64,000 nt of DNA from Cladochytrium replicatum (GCA_025526935.1 JAHLKD010000137.1:30646-94645); one strand, 5' to 3'; numbered from the stretch's first letter, positions 43,570-54,008 are shown. Notes: a model not told the origin generated them from the letters alone. Numbers and translations are program-made.

Positions 43570-44136
43570 CTAATTTTCTCTCATCTCTTTCATTGCATCT
43601 ACCATCCCAAGTAGACCCATCAGTTTCTCATGTCGACGTCGTGCGAGACCCTTGGTGAAGATGTCTGCCACCTGATCCTCTGTGGGGATATACTGCAGGT
43701 CAATGTCCCCAGATTGAATGCGGCCACGCACAATGTGATATCGCAAAGCGATATGCCGGGACTTGAATCCGGGATTGCGGGCACCAGCAATTGCAGCGGT
43801 ATTGTCGCAGTGGACTACAGGCGGAGCAGCAAAGGAATATCCAAGTTCTTCAAGCATGTGCTTTACCCAAACGAGTTCGTCGCTAGCTGTGGATAGTGCA
43901 ACGTACTCCGCTTCTGCTGTCGAACTCGCCGCTGATGTTTGAAGCTTGCTCCCCCAGGCAACAGCTCCCCCATTGATCAAGATAGCATATCCCGTAGTCG
44001 ACTTTTTGTTGTCAGGATCTCCGGCGTGATCCGCGTCCGCATAGCATACAATCTCAAGGCGATCTCGTCGTCCATAGCGGATTCCATTTGAGGGAGTGTG
44101 CAGCAGGTAGGCGACACCCGTTCCGCCGCGCACCAA
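43570..44136 (-). CDS. Copia-1 RNase H and C-terminus (shifted frame)
   Basis: Carries the Copia RNase H with CYADADHAGD (catalytic Asp), STAEAEYVALS (catalytic Glu), VHCDNTAAI, then HIALRYHIVR and IPTEDQVADIFTKGLA, the usual end of a Copia pol. It is in a different frame from the main ORF. A missing base in the stretch about 44125-44140 (before AYLLHTPSNG) separates them; restoring the frame would fuse the two. Confidence 0.85.
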   Translation of the reverse strand: MVRGGTGVAYLLHTPSNGIRYGRRDRLEIVCYADADHAGDPDNKKSTTGYAILINGGAVAWGSKLQTSAASSTAEAEYVALSTASDELVWVKHMLEELGYSFAAPPVVHCDNTAAIAGARNPGFKSRHIALRYHIVRGRIQSGDIDLQYIPTEDQVADIFTKGLARRRHEKLMGLLGMVDAMKEMREN

Positions 44137-47100
44137 TGAGTGTACTGAGGTGCGTTTTGATAACGCGCAACGGTGCCAGTGGCAAACGAGATATCGGGTC
44201 GTGTGCTCGTCGCGGCGTATAGGAGCTGACCGACGATTGTGCGATAGCTAATCTCATTTCGCTCGACCTCGATCTCCTCTCCCATATCCTTGAAGATTGT
44301 AAAGCCAGCTTCAACTGGTGTTTTCCGCTCGAATCTGATCTTACATTTCTTCGCCGACATTCTGATGTACTGCGCTTGAGAGATGGTGAGCTTGCCGCCG
44401 TCCTTATCGTAGTCAATTTCCCAGCCGAGATAATACTTCGGGGATCCTGCCTCGCTGACCTCAAATCGTCGCTTCATCAACTCCTCGATTCGATTCACCT
44501 CGTCCTCATCGGTCGACGCCACCAGAATATCGTCCACGTAGATGACGACAAGCGTGAGCGACGATCCCTCTCGACGGTAGTAGAGGCAGACATCGCTATC
44601 GGAACGTTTCAGCTTGATGACGGTCACTAGGAAATCGTCGAAGAGACTATTCCACTCGCAAGGCGGCTGCTTGAGGCCATAAAGCGCACGAATAGCTAAG
44701 CAGACCCAATCTTCCTTGCCCGGTTCAATGAATCCCTCTGGCTGCTCGTAGTAGAGTTCGCGGTCGATGATGCGCGCATTCAGGAACGCTGTTTTGATGT
44801 CGTACTGGCGCATCACCATCCGTTCCTGCACCACGAGCGCCAACACAACTCGAACAGTTTGTTTTCGAGCCACCGGAGAAAACGTCTCATCAAAGTCCTC
44901 TCCCTCGCGTTGCGAATATCCTTTCGCAATGAACCGCGCCTTGTGCCGAACCATCTTCCCCTCGGCGTTCGTCTTGTAGCGATATACCCAGCCTGACTTG
45001 ATGATGTTTCGCCCTGCAGGCCTCGGTACAAGTCGCCACGTTGAGTTCTCGCGATGCGCAAGGATCTCCTCTTGCATGGCAGCTGTCCAGTCGTCCTTCT
45101 CCAGGCTCGCCATGGCTTCCTCATACGTCCTTGGTTCCGTGTGCAAGATCACCTTCCTTTTCGAGGCTACTCGTGCCGATCCGACTTGTTTCACCTTCTC
45201 AAAGCCATACCGTTCGACTGACCTTTTCTCTCGGCTTCCTCGGCGCACAGGAATCTTACTAGTGCTGGGTTTCCGCTTCAATAGCCCAGGATCTTGCACC
45301 TCTACTTCATCGTCCTCCGATTCCGTGTCCTTGTCCCTTGAATTGGTCTCGACCTCCCCCTCACTGTCGTCGCTGTCGCTATCTCTATAGCTGCTGTCAT
45401 CGCTGTCGCTGTTGTTGCTGGCCAAGTCGGTGTGTTTGAGCGGTTTTGCCGAGTCTCTGTGTTGGGGGAGGTTTTTGAAAGAGACCAGTTCAAGGGCATC
45501 AGTAAGGGCTCGCTCATTCCAGGTATGCTTCTCATCAAACACCACCGACTTGCTTTTCATCATTACTTTCCTTTTCGGGTCCCAGACACGAAATCCGAAT
45601 GCTTCGTATCCAACAAAGATTCCTGGGATCGCTCGATCCGCTAGCTTGCCCGATGGGAGGGGATCGTGCACGTATGCCACGCATCCCCAGGTCCGCAGTT
45701 TGCTGACGTTTGGTTTTCTGCCTGTCGCGGCCTCCAATGGCGTAATACTTGTCTTCCCGATCTTGCGCGGGAGCCGGTTGTTTAGGTAACATGCTGTTAC
45801 CATCGCCTCGCCCCATAGCTTGCTGTTTGCCCCTGCCTCATTTAACATAGCTCGTGTAAGATTTTGGAGGGTCCGATTTGCTCGCTCAACAGGTCCATTC
45901 TGCATCGGGGTGTACGGCATGGTAGTGTGATGTTGAATGCCGCGCTTCCGTGCCCATGCCTCGTACTTTTGTGAAATCAACTCTTTTGCGTTGTCGGTGA
46001 CAACTACTTGGACCTCCTTGCCAGTAAGGAGTCCTATCTCTCGCACGGCATCTTGACTGAACTCGAATGCCAGATCCTTGGTTTTCAGGGGGCGTACAAC
46101 CAGGACTCCAGAGTTCCTGTGTGCTGCGACCGCGGCATAGATTGCACCTCCGTAGGTGGGCGGCTTTATTGGTCCTTGGAGATCGATGTAGAGGGTGCTA
46201 TGGGAATTAACGTCAATGTCCTTGATCCGTGGAAAGCTAGTTCTGGTCAACTTAGCTTTCACACAGGTCGGACAAGGGTCCAACCTCTCAGTTCCATCGA
46301 TCTCCATTCCTTCAACTAGCTTCTGGGCCTCCTCGATCCGATTGAATCCAGCGTGTCCGAACCTTCTATGCCAAGTGATGAGATCCGCTGTTGCGTCGTT
46401 ACGTCGTGCCACCCTGGCGATCGATCGGGACAGATCAAGTGCAAACAAGTTGCAAGTCTTATCTTGTGTGAACTCCATGACTATCTCATTGTTGCGACCG
46501 ATCTGGATCTTCTTGCCAGCACCGTAGAGCTTGAGACGGTGTTCTATGAGTCGATTCCATGATACCAAGTTGTCAGACAGGTTCGGAGCAAAGTACACTT
46601 CACTAAGGATCACCTCCCTCTCCCGCCCTCCAACTGATACCAGCAATCGAACTCTTCCGATCCCGACAACCTTGAGTCCTGATCCAGCATTTGCGGTGTC
46701 GATCTCAATCGGAGTAATCTTCCGCAACTCGATGAACGCCCTTTGATCGTTGCACAGGTGGTGCGAAGCCCCAGTGTCGAAGAACCACTTAGAAGATCGA
46801 TCAGAGAATCTCTCCGAAGCCATGAACGCAATCGCAGGTAGCGTTACTTCGTTTGCGTGCCCACCGCTTCTTCCGCCACCGCGGTTGGATCCTCCATTTC
46901 CTCGACCGCGTCCTCTACCGCCGCTCCCTCGACCTCGACCGCCTCTTCCAGTACCTCGTCCGCCACCTCGACCTCCTCGACCTCCGCTACCACCTCGTCC
47001 GTTTCCAGAGCCTTGATTTGAACCACCCAAACTCGAGGTCTGGTTAGGACAGTTGGCAGCGAAGTGGCCTGGCTGGCTACAGTTCCAGCAAAGTCGTTGG

Positions 47101-47831
47101 TTGCCGCCGGAGGTCTGATAAGCTTGATCTCGACTGTTACCTTCCTCGTTTTCGCGACTTCGTCGTTTGCTTTCGTCGTCGAGAAGTCGGCCGACAACAT
47201 ATTGGTAGTCCTTTCGGCGGGTGTCATCCTCAACGTCAATTGTGGCAATCACAGTATCGAATTCCGGAGGGAGGGAGCTGAGCAGGTAGATGATGTGCTG
47301 GTCTGGGGAAATGGAATCACCAATAGCAGTCAGTCTCTGGACAATCATGGCAAGTTCCGAGATGTGGGTCTTAAGATCAGACCCGGTACTCATCTTTTTC
47401 CCCATTAGCTCGCGTCGGAGTGTGATCCTGTTGACGTTGGCCTGGCGCTGGTACATCTGATCGAGGGCTACGAGCATCGCCTTTGCGGTGTTCGCGCTGG
47501 TGACAAGCGAAAGTACGACGTTGCTGAGCTTCCCGATGATCTTGGATCGGGCCTTGCGATCATCCAGAACACTTTCTTCATGGGCGGCGATTTCGGCCTT
47601 GCCAGCATTGCTAGTCTCGTCAAAACCAGTTCGCAGTCGTGGGTCAGGATTTGGTCCCCTGTCGACAACTGTCCAGAGCTCCTTGCCCTCGAGATAGGCC
47701 ACCATGCAGAGTCGCCAGGTATGATAATTCTCTCCATCAAAGACAAAGAGATTGTCATCCTGAGCTTTGCGGGTCATGAGCGCCGTTGGTTTCGGCTGTT
47801 GTTGGGAAGAGCGAGAATCCACTGCTACCAT
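43977..47831 (-). CDS. Copia-1 Gag-protease-integrase-RT polyprotein
   Basis: 1284 codons. Order: Gag (FDGENYHTWRLCMVAYL), zinc knuckle CWNCSQPGHFAANC, an Arg/Gly-rich run of about 60 residues, protease FFDTGASHH, pre-integrase region with HRRFGHAGF and CPTC (zinc-binding), integrase YIDLQGP / VTDNAKE / NGPVERANR (D-D-E), and an acidic Ser/Asp linker. RT follows with FDIKTAFLNA and VIYVDDILVAS. The last residues after THWCAAER are out of register owing to a frameshift. The ATG overlaps the final A of the 5' LTR, so the primer-binding site TGGTAGCAGTGG is also codons 1-5. Confidence 0.92.
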   Translation of the reverse strand: MVAVDSRSSQQQPKPTALMTRKAQDDNLFVFDGENYHTWRLCMVAYLEGKELWTVVDRGPNPDPRLRTGFDETSNAGKAEIAAHEESVLDDRKARSKIIGKLSNVVLSLVTSANTAKAMLVALDQMYQRQANVNRITLRRELMGKKMSTGSDLKTHISELAMIVQRLTAIGDSISPDQHIIYLLSSLPPEFDTVIATIDVEDDTRRKDYQYVVGRLLDDESKRRSRENEEGNSRDQAYQTSGGNQRLCWNCSQPGHFAANCPNQTSSLGGSNQGSGNGRGGSGGRGGRGGGRGTGRGGRGRGSGGRGRGRGNGGSNRGGGRSGGHANEVTLPAIAFMASERFSDRSSKWFFDTGASHHLCNDQRAFIELRKITPIEIDTANAGSGLKVVGIGRVRLLVSVGGREREVILSEVYFAPNLSDNLVSWNRLIEHRLKLYGAGKKIQIGRNNEIVMEFTQDKTCNLFALDLSRSIARVARRNDATADLITWHRRFGHAGFNRIEEAQKLVEGMEIDGTERLDPCPTCVKAKLTRTSFPRIKDIDVNSHSTLYIDLQGPIKPPTYGGAIYAAVAAHRNSGVLVVRPLKTKDLAFEFSQDAVREIGLLTGKEVQVVVTDNAKELISQKYEAWARKRGIQHHTTMPYTPMQNGPVERANRTLQNLTRAMLNEAGANSKLWGEAMVTACYLNNRLPRKIGKTSITPLEAATGRKPNVSKLRTWGCVAYVHDPLPSGKLADRAIPGIFVGYEAFGFRVWDPKRKVMMKSKSVVFDEKHTWNERALTDALELVSFKNLPQHRDSAKPLKHTDLASNNSDSDDSSYRDSDSDDSEGEVETNSRDKDTESEDDEVEVQDPGLLKRKPSTSKIPVRRGSREKRSVERYGFEKVKQVGSARVASKRKVILHTEPRTYEEAMASLEKDDWTAAMQEEILAHRENSTWRLVPRPAGRNIIKSGWVYRYKTNAEGKMVRHKARFIAKGYSQREGEDFDETFSPVARKQTVRVVLALVVQERMVMRQYDIKTAFLNARIIDRELYYEQPEGFIEPGKEDWVCLAIRALYGLKQPPCEWNSLFDDFLVTVIKLKRSDSDVCLYYRREGSSLTLVVIYVDDILVASTDEDEVNRIEELMKRRFEVSEAGSPKYYLGWEIDYDKDGGKLTISQAQYIRMSAKKCKIRFERKTPVEAGFTIFKDMGEEIEVERNEISYRTIVGQLLYAATSTRPDISFATGTVARYQNAPQYTHWCAAERVSPTCCTLPQMESAMDDEIALRLYAMRTRITPEILTTKSRLRDMLS

Positions 47832-48269
47832 GTAGAATTTCGTCGTAGGCAGGTAAGATCAGATAAGAGGTACTTGTTCAATGTATTGGAAGCTTAAGAC
47901 TCACACCTTTTATAGGTTCTCCCATTCCCAACAAAGCCTCCCTTAATTTGTCCTTGCCACGTCAGCAGCGGCGCTCTCCTTCCTCCTTTGGTAAGTCCCC
48001 TTCAAGTTTGCTGGTGATCCGGAATTTTCTGGAACGCTGGCTTTTGAAGTTTTCGTCGAAGAACATGAAGCCGAAATAGAAACAGGAATGAAAATTTTGG
48101 ATAACAACAAAGCTAGTGTCGTGGGTTAAATGACAAGCCATTCAACATCATGTCGCAAGTTCGATTCTGAGGATCAACAATAATCCTGTTGTTATCCTCA
48201 GCCGAACTTTTTCTTTTTGAAAGTAAAAACAAAGAAGGAAAACTTTTATGAACGAAACAACACTCAACA
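47831..48269 (-). repeat. Copia-1 5' LTR
   Basis: 439 bp, same boundaries as the 3' LTR. It is followed on the minus strand by TGGTAGCAGTGG, a likely initiator-Met-tRNA-type primer-binding site starting at the LTR edge. Confidence 0.92.
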
Positions 48270-48607
48270 TCATTTACATTGACATTGGGGATATTACGTC
48301 TCAACAAGGAATGTCTTCGCCGGGGATGAAATCTGTTTGTTGGAGTAACCATAGGTTGTTTGCCTTTAAGTTTGCGACGTTTGGCTCTGTGTGCAACAAA
48401 TCCATAATCGTTGTCATCATCTTCACCAATCCATTGTAAATCTTCCAAATCACTTTGGGAATCATCTTCCTTTTGTTCTTGTACGTGTTGTACAGAAAGT
48501 AGTACATAAGTGTCATGGTTCATGTTTAACGAATGGTTATAGTCATTGGTGGTATCGTACTCGTCATCAACATTTGAATCATGTTGGGACATAGGAGTAA
48601 AATGCAT
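48270..48607 (-). pseudogene. Copia-B acidic linker upstream of RT
   Basis: Reads SDLEDLQWIGEDDDNDYGFVA and AKRRKLKGKQP, an acidic then basic stretch like the linker before RT in Copia-C. It continues into 43009 once Copia-1 and one TCATT copy are removed. Sequence further upstream is lost at the Copia-C insertion. Confidence 0.65.
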
Positions 48608-48611
48608 TTGT

Positions 48612-49210
48612 TGTTAAGTATTTCGATTGATGGACTTGGCCAATCCTGTCATTGATAGTACAAAAACACAAATGCCCAATATAAAGATATGTCACTCTTC
48701 CCCGAGCAACATTTCTAACTATTGAACTAAAGCATATAGATGATGATCTATTACGAGTTTGGATACCTCCGGTTATTTCTTCATGGGTTATATTTATTGC
48801 GGCCATAGGTATAGTAAACTGTCATTACTTTTCTATCATCCACTTGTAGAAGTGAAGCCCGGATCAGATCACAGCAAAGGTTTACATATGATTAACGCGT
48901 TCGTGGGAATCATGTGTGAGAACAATCCTGTTGAGGAGAGCTAGATCTCACGCACAGCTTAGCATGATTATGCTTCGCTACGCCTGTGAGAAGAAGAGTC
49001 AAACCTTATCGCTTCGATCCAGATCTTCCGGAAGGAAAAGCCAAAACGACAGTACACTTATTTAAGGAGCCTGTGGCGATACACACAAGGAGCATTCTCT
49101 TGCGCTAGTACTTGTGACTCGCAATCTTCTTTATTCATCTCTTAGAAACATTAACCCGTGAATTAGCAACACACACAACCTGAGGATCCAGACCACAGCT
49201 TTGTTCAACA
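48612..49210 (+). repeat. Copia-C 5' LTR
   Basis: 599 bp from TGTTAAGTATTTCG to TTTGTTCAACA (TG...CA). Near-identical LTRs lie at 54578-55177, 61867-62465 (minus) and in part at 56037-56515 (minus) and 63287-63880 (minus). Confidence 0.88.
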
Positions 49211-49261
49211 CAATAGTTACGAATCGTTGCTTAACACATTTCTTTGGACAACAACGACAAG

Positions 49262-52200
49262 ATGGGTTCAGGATCGAATGACACCACATCTTCGCGGCCG
49301 AAGCCATTCACCGGTAAAACGCTGCAGGATTTCGATCTGTACATGGAACAAGTGCAGACTTACGCAAACTTACGTGGCGGCGCTGGCACTATGCTTCTCC
49401 AAGAACCAATGGCTCTTCCTGATAATCCGAATTACGAGGCGGAAGGAAATCGCCCACAGCGTCCGATAGTCATCGCCGGAGCTGCTGGCGGAGCTGCTAA
49501 CGAAGCACGAGCACAATGGGAAGCAGAACTACGTGAACATTTGGCGATCGTCACACACAACAGTCACTTACGTACGCAATATCGTGCTGAGATGCAAGAT
49601 TACCGTGCACAACAAGCGGACAATAACGTCGCAGTTGGAATTCTATGCGAATGTTTCCCAAAACGCGACATGAATCGAGTCAGAGCTTATGCGTCAGCAA
49701 AAGGCAAAGTCGATGGACTTTGCCGAATTTTCAGTGCTGGCGGACAAGCTCCGATCAAATCGTCTATGTGGGAGCAACGGCTGGTAGATCTGAAATGTAC
49801 GAACGGTCAGTCGGCAGAAAGCGTTCAGCAGTTTGTGACCGACCTCACTGAGTTATTCGAACTCAAACTGAACTCTTTACCGGACGAACTCGTAATCAAG
49901 GATCTACTAAACCGGTTAGTCGCAAAAATCACGATGCAGACAATTGAACTACGGACCCTCGTACCTTTTCTCGGAAAAATGATCACTTCTGCGTATGCCG
50001 AATGGGAACCGGCGTTAATACAAGATCCAATTGATGCTGCAAATCCGAATGCTCCGCGACCATTCCACCAAAAGCCAACGCATTACTTCGAAACAGTGTC
50101 AAATATCTTGACCGACCTCAACCAATTGGTCCAACTCAACGTCACCATGGATGCCGGTGGGCCGAATGGGACAAAGAAGGCCATGAAGGCAAAGGCGAAG
50201 AAAGCGAAGGCGAAAGCGAAAGCCAAGGTTGCGAAGTCGGAGGATATTTGTACCTTGCATCCGAACTCATCTCACACCAATGCTCAATGCCGTAAGCAGG
50301 GTGCCTCGAGTGGCTCAGGCAGTAGCGGTGGGAGTAGCAGTTCCACTCGGACCAGGCAGTCGCAGGACTCCAGGTCGTCCACATCTTCTTCTGCAAAGAA
50401 GACAGATCTCACATGCAATTTCTGTGGCAAACGAGGACACAAGCAGTCGGCGTGTAAACGCTATCTCACTGCAAAGAGTCTTTGTTTAGACACGGATTTT
50501 CGTGCATTCATTGCCAGCCGTGGCGATGCAGGTGATGATTCGTCGGAGGACGAATCTACCGCCAAACCGGTGTTGACCAAGAAGGTAATCTTTGACCTTA
50601 CCCAACCTACTTCTGTTGATAAAGATGCTGACACATACATCGGAAATATGTTTTCGATAGTGAACGCACACTCGGCACAGAAGGTTGTCCGTGTACATGT
50701 TCAAGCAAAGGATCGTGTGGGTTTGCTTGATACAGGCGCAACTGTTTGGATGACACCTAATCGTCATGCCTTTAGTTCGCTGACGTATACGAATGACGAG
50801 GACGTGGTGGAACTAGCGGATAGTCATACAATTCCAGTTTGTGGTTTTGGAGATGTATCTGTAGTTTTACCCAATGGGCGAATTAAGATAATACACAACG
50901 CACTTTATGTTCCTGATCTCGAAGACACACTTGCATCAGTGTGTAGTATCATTGGAGACTCCGGAGACATTGTGAGTTTCACCAAAGACAAGGCTATCCT
51001 CACGCATGGTGATACGGATGAACACGTTATTATTGGGCGACGGGAAAGAGATTTGTACTATCTCTATGCTGATGTTAGTACCGTCGGAACTCACCAACCG
51101 CGGCATGTGATTGCTCAACGAGCTAAAGCAGTAGCGGTATCCGCAGAAGGTCTCGATCAGTCGATGGACTTTACGTCCGGTGTACGATCTTCTCACGCGA
51201 TGGGTCTCGATGTAATGTCAGACAACAACATTCGTCAAACGAACGATGATGAATGTCAACGAGCATCTCAAGATACAGTTGGAGTGAGCACCAACTTATC
51301 GCCAGTGACAGTACGCGAACTTGCAAAGTTACACCAGCAGTTTGGTCACATCCACTTACGGACAATCTTTCGAACGGCAGAGAAGCTCAACATCAAAATG
51401 CCCAAGGTTGAACCGGATGCATTCAATCTTGTCAACAAATCAATTATGCAGAATTGTTTGGTCTGTAGTCGCACGAAGCTGAAGCAGAAGCCGATTTATT
51501 CTACAATAAGTCGAGCTCCGAGGAAACTTTTCCGTCTGTTTTCCGATGTCGTACGTTTAATCTACGACGGACAGAAGAAGAGATATTGGCAGATCATTGT
51601 CGACGAACAACCTCGTTTCATCACAATCTACTTCCTGAATCGAAAGAGTGATGCGGTGGATAGTATGATTCGACATATCGCTGATGTGGAAAATCGCAAT
51701 CACCCATTACACGTTGCTGAACTACGTTCCGATTCAGGAGAATTGATTACCAAACGGTTGATCCAATGGTGCAATACCAAGATTCCTCGCATCCGCGTCC
51801 ACCCAGCTCCTCCGTCAGTAAAGGAACTCGATGGTCTATCAGAGCGGAATATACAATCGATCAAGTATATGTCGGACGCGATGCTGCTACAAGCTGGACT
51901 ACCACGAACACTTCAATTCGTGCAACTCTCCATCCTATACGCTGCGGTCGTCAAGAACGCTACTTTCCATTCAGCTGTGAATGCGATTCCGTACTGTGCT
52001 TACCTTGACAAGCGGATAGATTTGGCAACTATCCACGCCTTTGGAACACTCGTTAGTTTGTGGATCTCACACGAACAAAGGTTGGCGCGCAGAATCCGAG
52101 ACAAGTCTGAACTAGGTCTGTTTCTCGGATACAAGGGTGAAGACCTGAAGATCGTCATAGCACTCAATTTTCGGACAAACACAATAGGCGAATACTTCCA

Positions 52201-52747
52201 TGTTACGTTCCACAAGGGAGTTTTTGTTGGTTATAATCCTACCCGACAGTTACTCGACGATCTTACGGTACAATATCCACTGAAGGCCGGGACATATTTC
52301 GATGTTGATCAAATACCAACCGGGGATCAGGGGGTGCAAGAGACGACTGTTGAGTTTGTCTCAGACAATTTCCCGATTTCTACCGTTGCAGACGAAGAAA
52401 TCGATGAGGATATAAACGACGACCCCATATATTACCGCTTAGAAGAAGCCGGTGACATGCATGTTGTTGAACATTTACATGGACTAGACGATGATGACCC
52501 AGACGATGCTGATTATGATCCAAATGCTGATTTATCGACTCCACAATCCATTACTGAAGAATCTCCGAATTTGTCTTCCGTATCTCCTGTAGAGGAATAT
52601 GATGCACAACTCGAAAGTGATCTTCAATTCATTGGAGAAGATGTCGACGAAGCATATGCAGCAAGAAAACGAAAACGTCAAGCAAGTGCAAATTTGTCGA
52701 ACGCCAAAAGGAAACAAAATTCCTTAGTTTACCCGGTCCGTTCCTAA
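49262..52747 (+). CDS. Copia-C Gag-protease-integrase frame
   Basis: The first ATG is at 49262 (MGSGSNDTT); an upstream in-frame TTG at 49244 is not a start. Gag has helical LYMEQVQTYANLRG and an Ala-rich block. A Lys/Ala-rich run follows, then zinc knuckle CNFCGKRGHKQSAC, protease GLLDTGATVWMT, pre-integrase HQQFGHIH with CLVC, integrase FSDVV / RSDSGEL / LDGLSERN as the D-D-E triad, and an acidic linker. The frame ends at 52747 because one extra A (about 52727, against the copy at 56037-62465) shifts it before RT. Confidence 0.88.
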   Translation: MGSGSNDTTSSRPKPFTGKTLQDFDLYMEQVQTYANLRGGAGTMLLQEPMALPDNPNYEAEGNRPQRPIVIAGAAGGAANEARAQWEAELREHLAIVTHNSHLRTQYRAEMQDYRAQQADNNVAVGILCECFPKRDMNRVRAYASAKGKVDGLCRIFSAGGQAPIKSSMWEQRLVDLKCTNGQSAESVQQFVTDLTELFELKLNSLPDELVIKDLLNRLVAKITMQTIELRTLVPFLGKMITSAYAEWEPALIQDPIDAANPNAPRPFHQKPTHYFETVSNILTDLNQLVQLNVTMDAGGPNGTKKAMKAKAKKAKAKAKAKVAKSEDICTLHPNSSHTNAQCRKQGASSGSGSSGGSSSSTRTRQSQDSRSSTSSSAKKTDLTCNFCGKRGHKQSACKRYLTAKSLCLDTDFRAFIASRGDAGDDSSEDESTAKPVLTKKVIFDLTQPTSVDKDADTYIGNMFSIVNAHSAQKVVRVHVQAKDRVGLLDTGATVWMTPNRHAFSSLTYTNDEDVVELADSHTIPVCGFGDVSVVLPNGRIKIIHNALYVPDLEDTLASVCSIIGDSGDIVSFTKDKAILTHGDTDEHVIIGRRERDLYYLYADVSTVGTHQPRHVIAQRAKAVAVSAEGLDQSMDFTSGVRSSHAMGLDVMSDNNIRQTNDDECQRASQDTVGVSTNLSPVTVRELAKLHQQFGHIHLRTIFRTAEKLNIKMPKVEPDAFNLVNKSIMQNCLVCSRTKLKQKPIYSTISRAPRKLFRLFSDVVRLIYDGQKKRYWQIIVDEQPRFITIYFLNRKSDAVDSMIRHIADVENRNHPLHVAELRSDSGELITKRLIQWCNTKIPRIRVHPAPPSVKELDGLSERNIQSIKYMSDAMLLQAGLPRTLQFVQLSILYAAVVKNATFHSAVNAIPYCAYLDKRIDLATIHAFGTLVSLWISHEQRLARRIRDKSELGLFLGYKGEDLKIVIALNFRTNTIGEYFHVTFHKGVFVGYNPTRQLLDDLTVQYPLKAGTYFDVDQIPTGDQGVQETTVEFVSDNFPISTVADEEIDEDINDDPIYYRLEEAGDMHVVEHLHGLDDDDPDDADYDPNADLSTPQSITEESPNLSSVSPVEEYDAQLESDLQFIGEDVDEAYAARKRKRQASANLSNAKRKQNSLVYPVRS

Positions 52748-54008
52748 TATCGATTGGACCCTGAAGGCCGATTCCTCATATCCAACACAACCAATTGCGA
52801 ATGGAAATATACGGACTGCACCAAAGACTCTTCGTGAGGCTTTATCACGATCCGATGAGGCTCCATTCTGGTTAGCGGCGATGAAGGAGGAAGTTACACA
52901 ACTAGTCGGCAACAATACTTGGGCCGAAACGTTTTTACCTGATGGACGGAATTTATTATCGGGCAAATGGGTTTTCACATATAAGCTTGACGAACATGGC
53001 AATATTACTCGATTCAAAGCACGTTGGGTCGTACGAGGATTTTCACAGATTGAAGGATTGGATTTCGATGAAACCTATTCTCCAGTTACGAAAACGTCCA
53101 CGATCCGTTTTCTGATTGCATTAGCAGCATTAGTCGGCATGATCATATTCCAGTTTGATATCAAGGGTGCATATCTCAATGCGATACTGGAAGAAGAGAA
53201 CTACGTCGAACTCCCTCATGGTTTCGGACGAGTAGATTTCCAGAATCGACCCATCGTCTGCAGACTTATCAAAAGTCTGTACGGTCTACACCAGGCAGCT
53301 CGAGAATGGTACAAAACTCTTTGGAAACAATATCTCAGTGTTGGTTTCGTGCGGAATATTGCAGACATCTGTCATTTCTGGCGATACAATCCAACAAATA
53401 ATACCCGCGAACACACTACCGTTCATGTCGATGATATACTACATTTTTCCACAGATCCAAACGCATATCATCGGTTTCAGACCGATTTGGAAACTTCGTT
53501 CACAGTAGGCAGTACTTCGAAGGCGAAATGGATTCTGAAAATGGAGTTATTGCAGACAACGGAAGGATATTTCCTTAGCAATGCATTGTACGTAAAGAAG
53601 ATTCTCGAAGAAGCGAATTTATGGGGTACCAACATCAAACCGACCAAAACACCGATGTCAAAATCATATATCTTTGATGAGACCACACCAACACTGTCCG
53701 ATGCCGAGGCAACACAATTTCGATCAATGTTAATGAAGATATCGTACGTGGCGACTAAGACACGACCGGATATTTCATACGCAGTCAATATTTTGGCACA
53801 ACATCAGATTGATCCTCGACAGTCAGAATCAAAGGCTCTCTATCGATTACAACGATATTTACTCGGTACTTGGGATTACGGTTTACACTATACACGGACT
53901 GGTATCACGTCTCCGATGCTAAGACCCGACGGTCTCTACATGTTTGATTCGGCTAACAACCCACAAGGTTATGCCGATGCAGACTGGGCGGGCGATGCAG
54001 ATAGATAG
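52736..54008 (+). pseudogene. Copia-C reverse transcriptase, frame-shifted from gag-int
   Basis: Open from about 52736 although its first ATG is at 52881. RT words: GKWVFTYKLDEHGN, ARWVVRGFSQIEGLDF, FDIKGAYLNA, LIKSLYGLHQAAREW, TTVHVDDILHFS (His in place of the usual Tyr of YVDD), then GYADADWAGDADR. It is cut at 54008 by a GATA duplication (GATAGATAGATA at about 54000). Confidence 0.82.

Larger units (their letters stand above)
43010..48269 (-). mobile_element. Copia-1, full-length young LTR retrotransposon
   Basis: 5260 bp with two apparently identical 439-bp LTRs and a 5-bp target duplication TCATT (43005-43009 and 48270-48274). A gag-pol frame covers most of the interior. It inserted into Copia-B in the opposite-strand-independent sense (both on minus). 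Identical LTRs imply very recent insertion. Confidence 0.93.
38340..48611 (-). mobile_element. Copia-B LTR retrotransposon, interrupted by hAT copy 2 and Copia-1
   Basis: Pieces of one polyprotein lie in order on the minus strand: pre-RT linker 48270-48607, RT 41717-43009, RNase H 39155-39495, then the polypurine tract and LTR. The gaps are exactly two insertions, hAT copy 2 (39496-41708) and Copia-1 (43010-48269), each flanked by target duplications. The 5' half (gag to integrase and 5' LTR) is missing, cut where the Copia-C LTR starts at 48612. Confidence 0.8.

Noticed and set aside
49244-49261. TTG start for the Copia-C polyprotein
   Set aside because: An ATG follows six codons later in frame and both other copies share it; TTG starts are not expected here.
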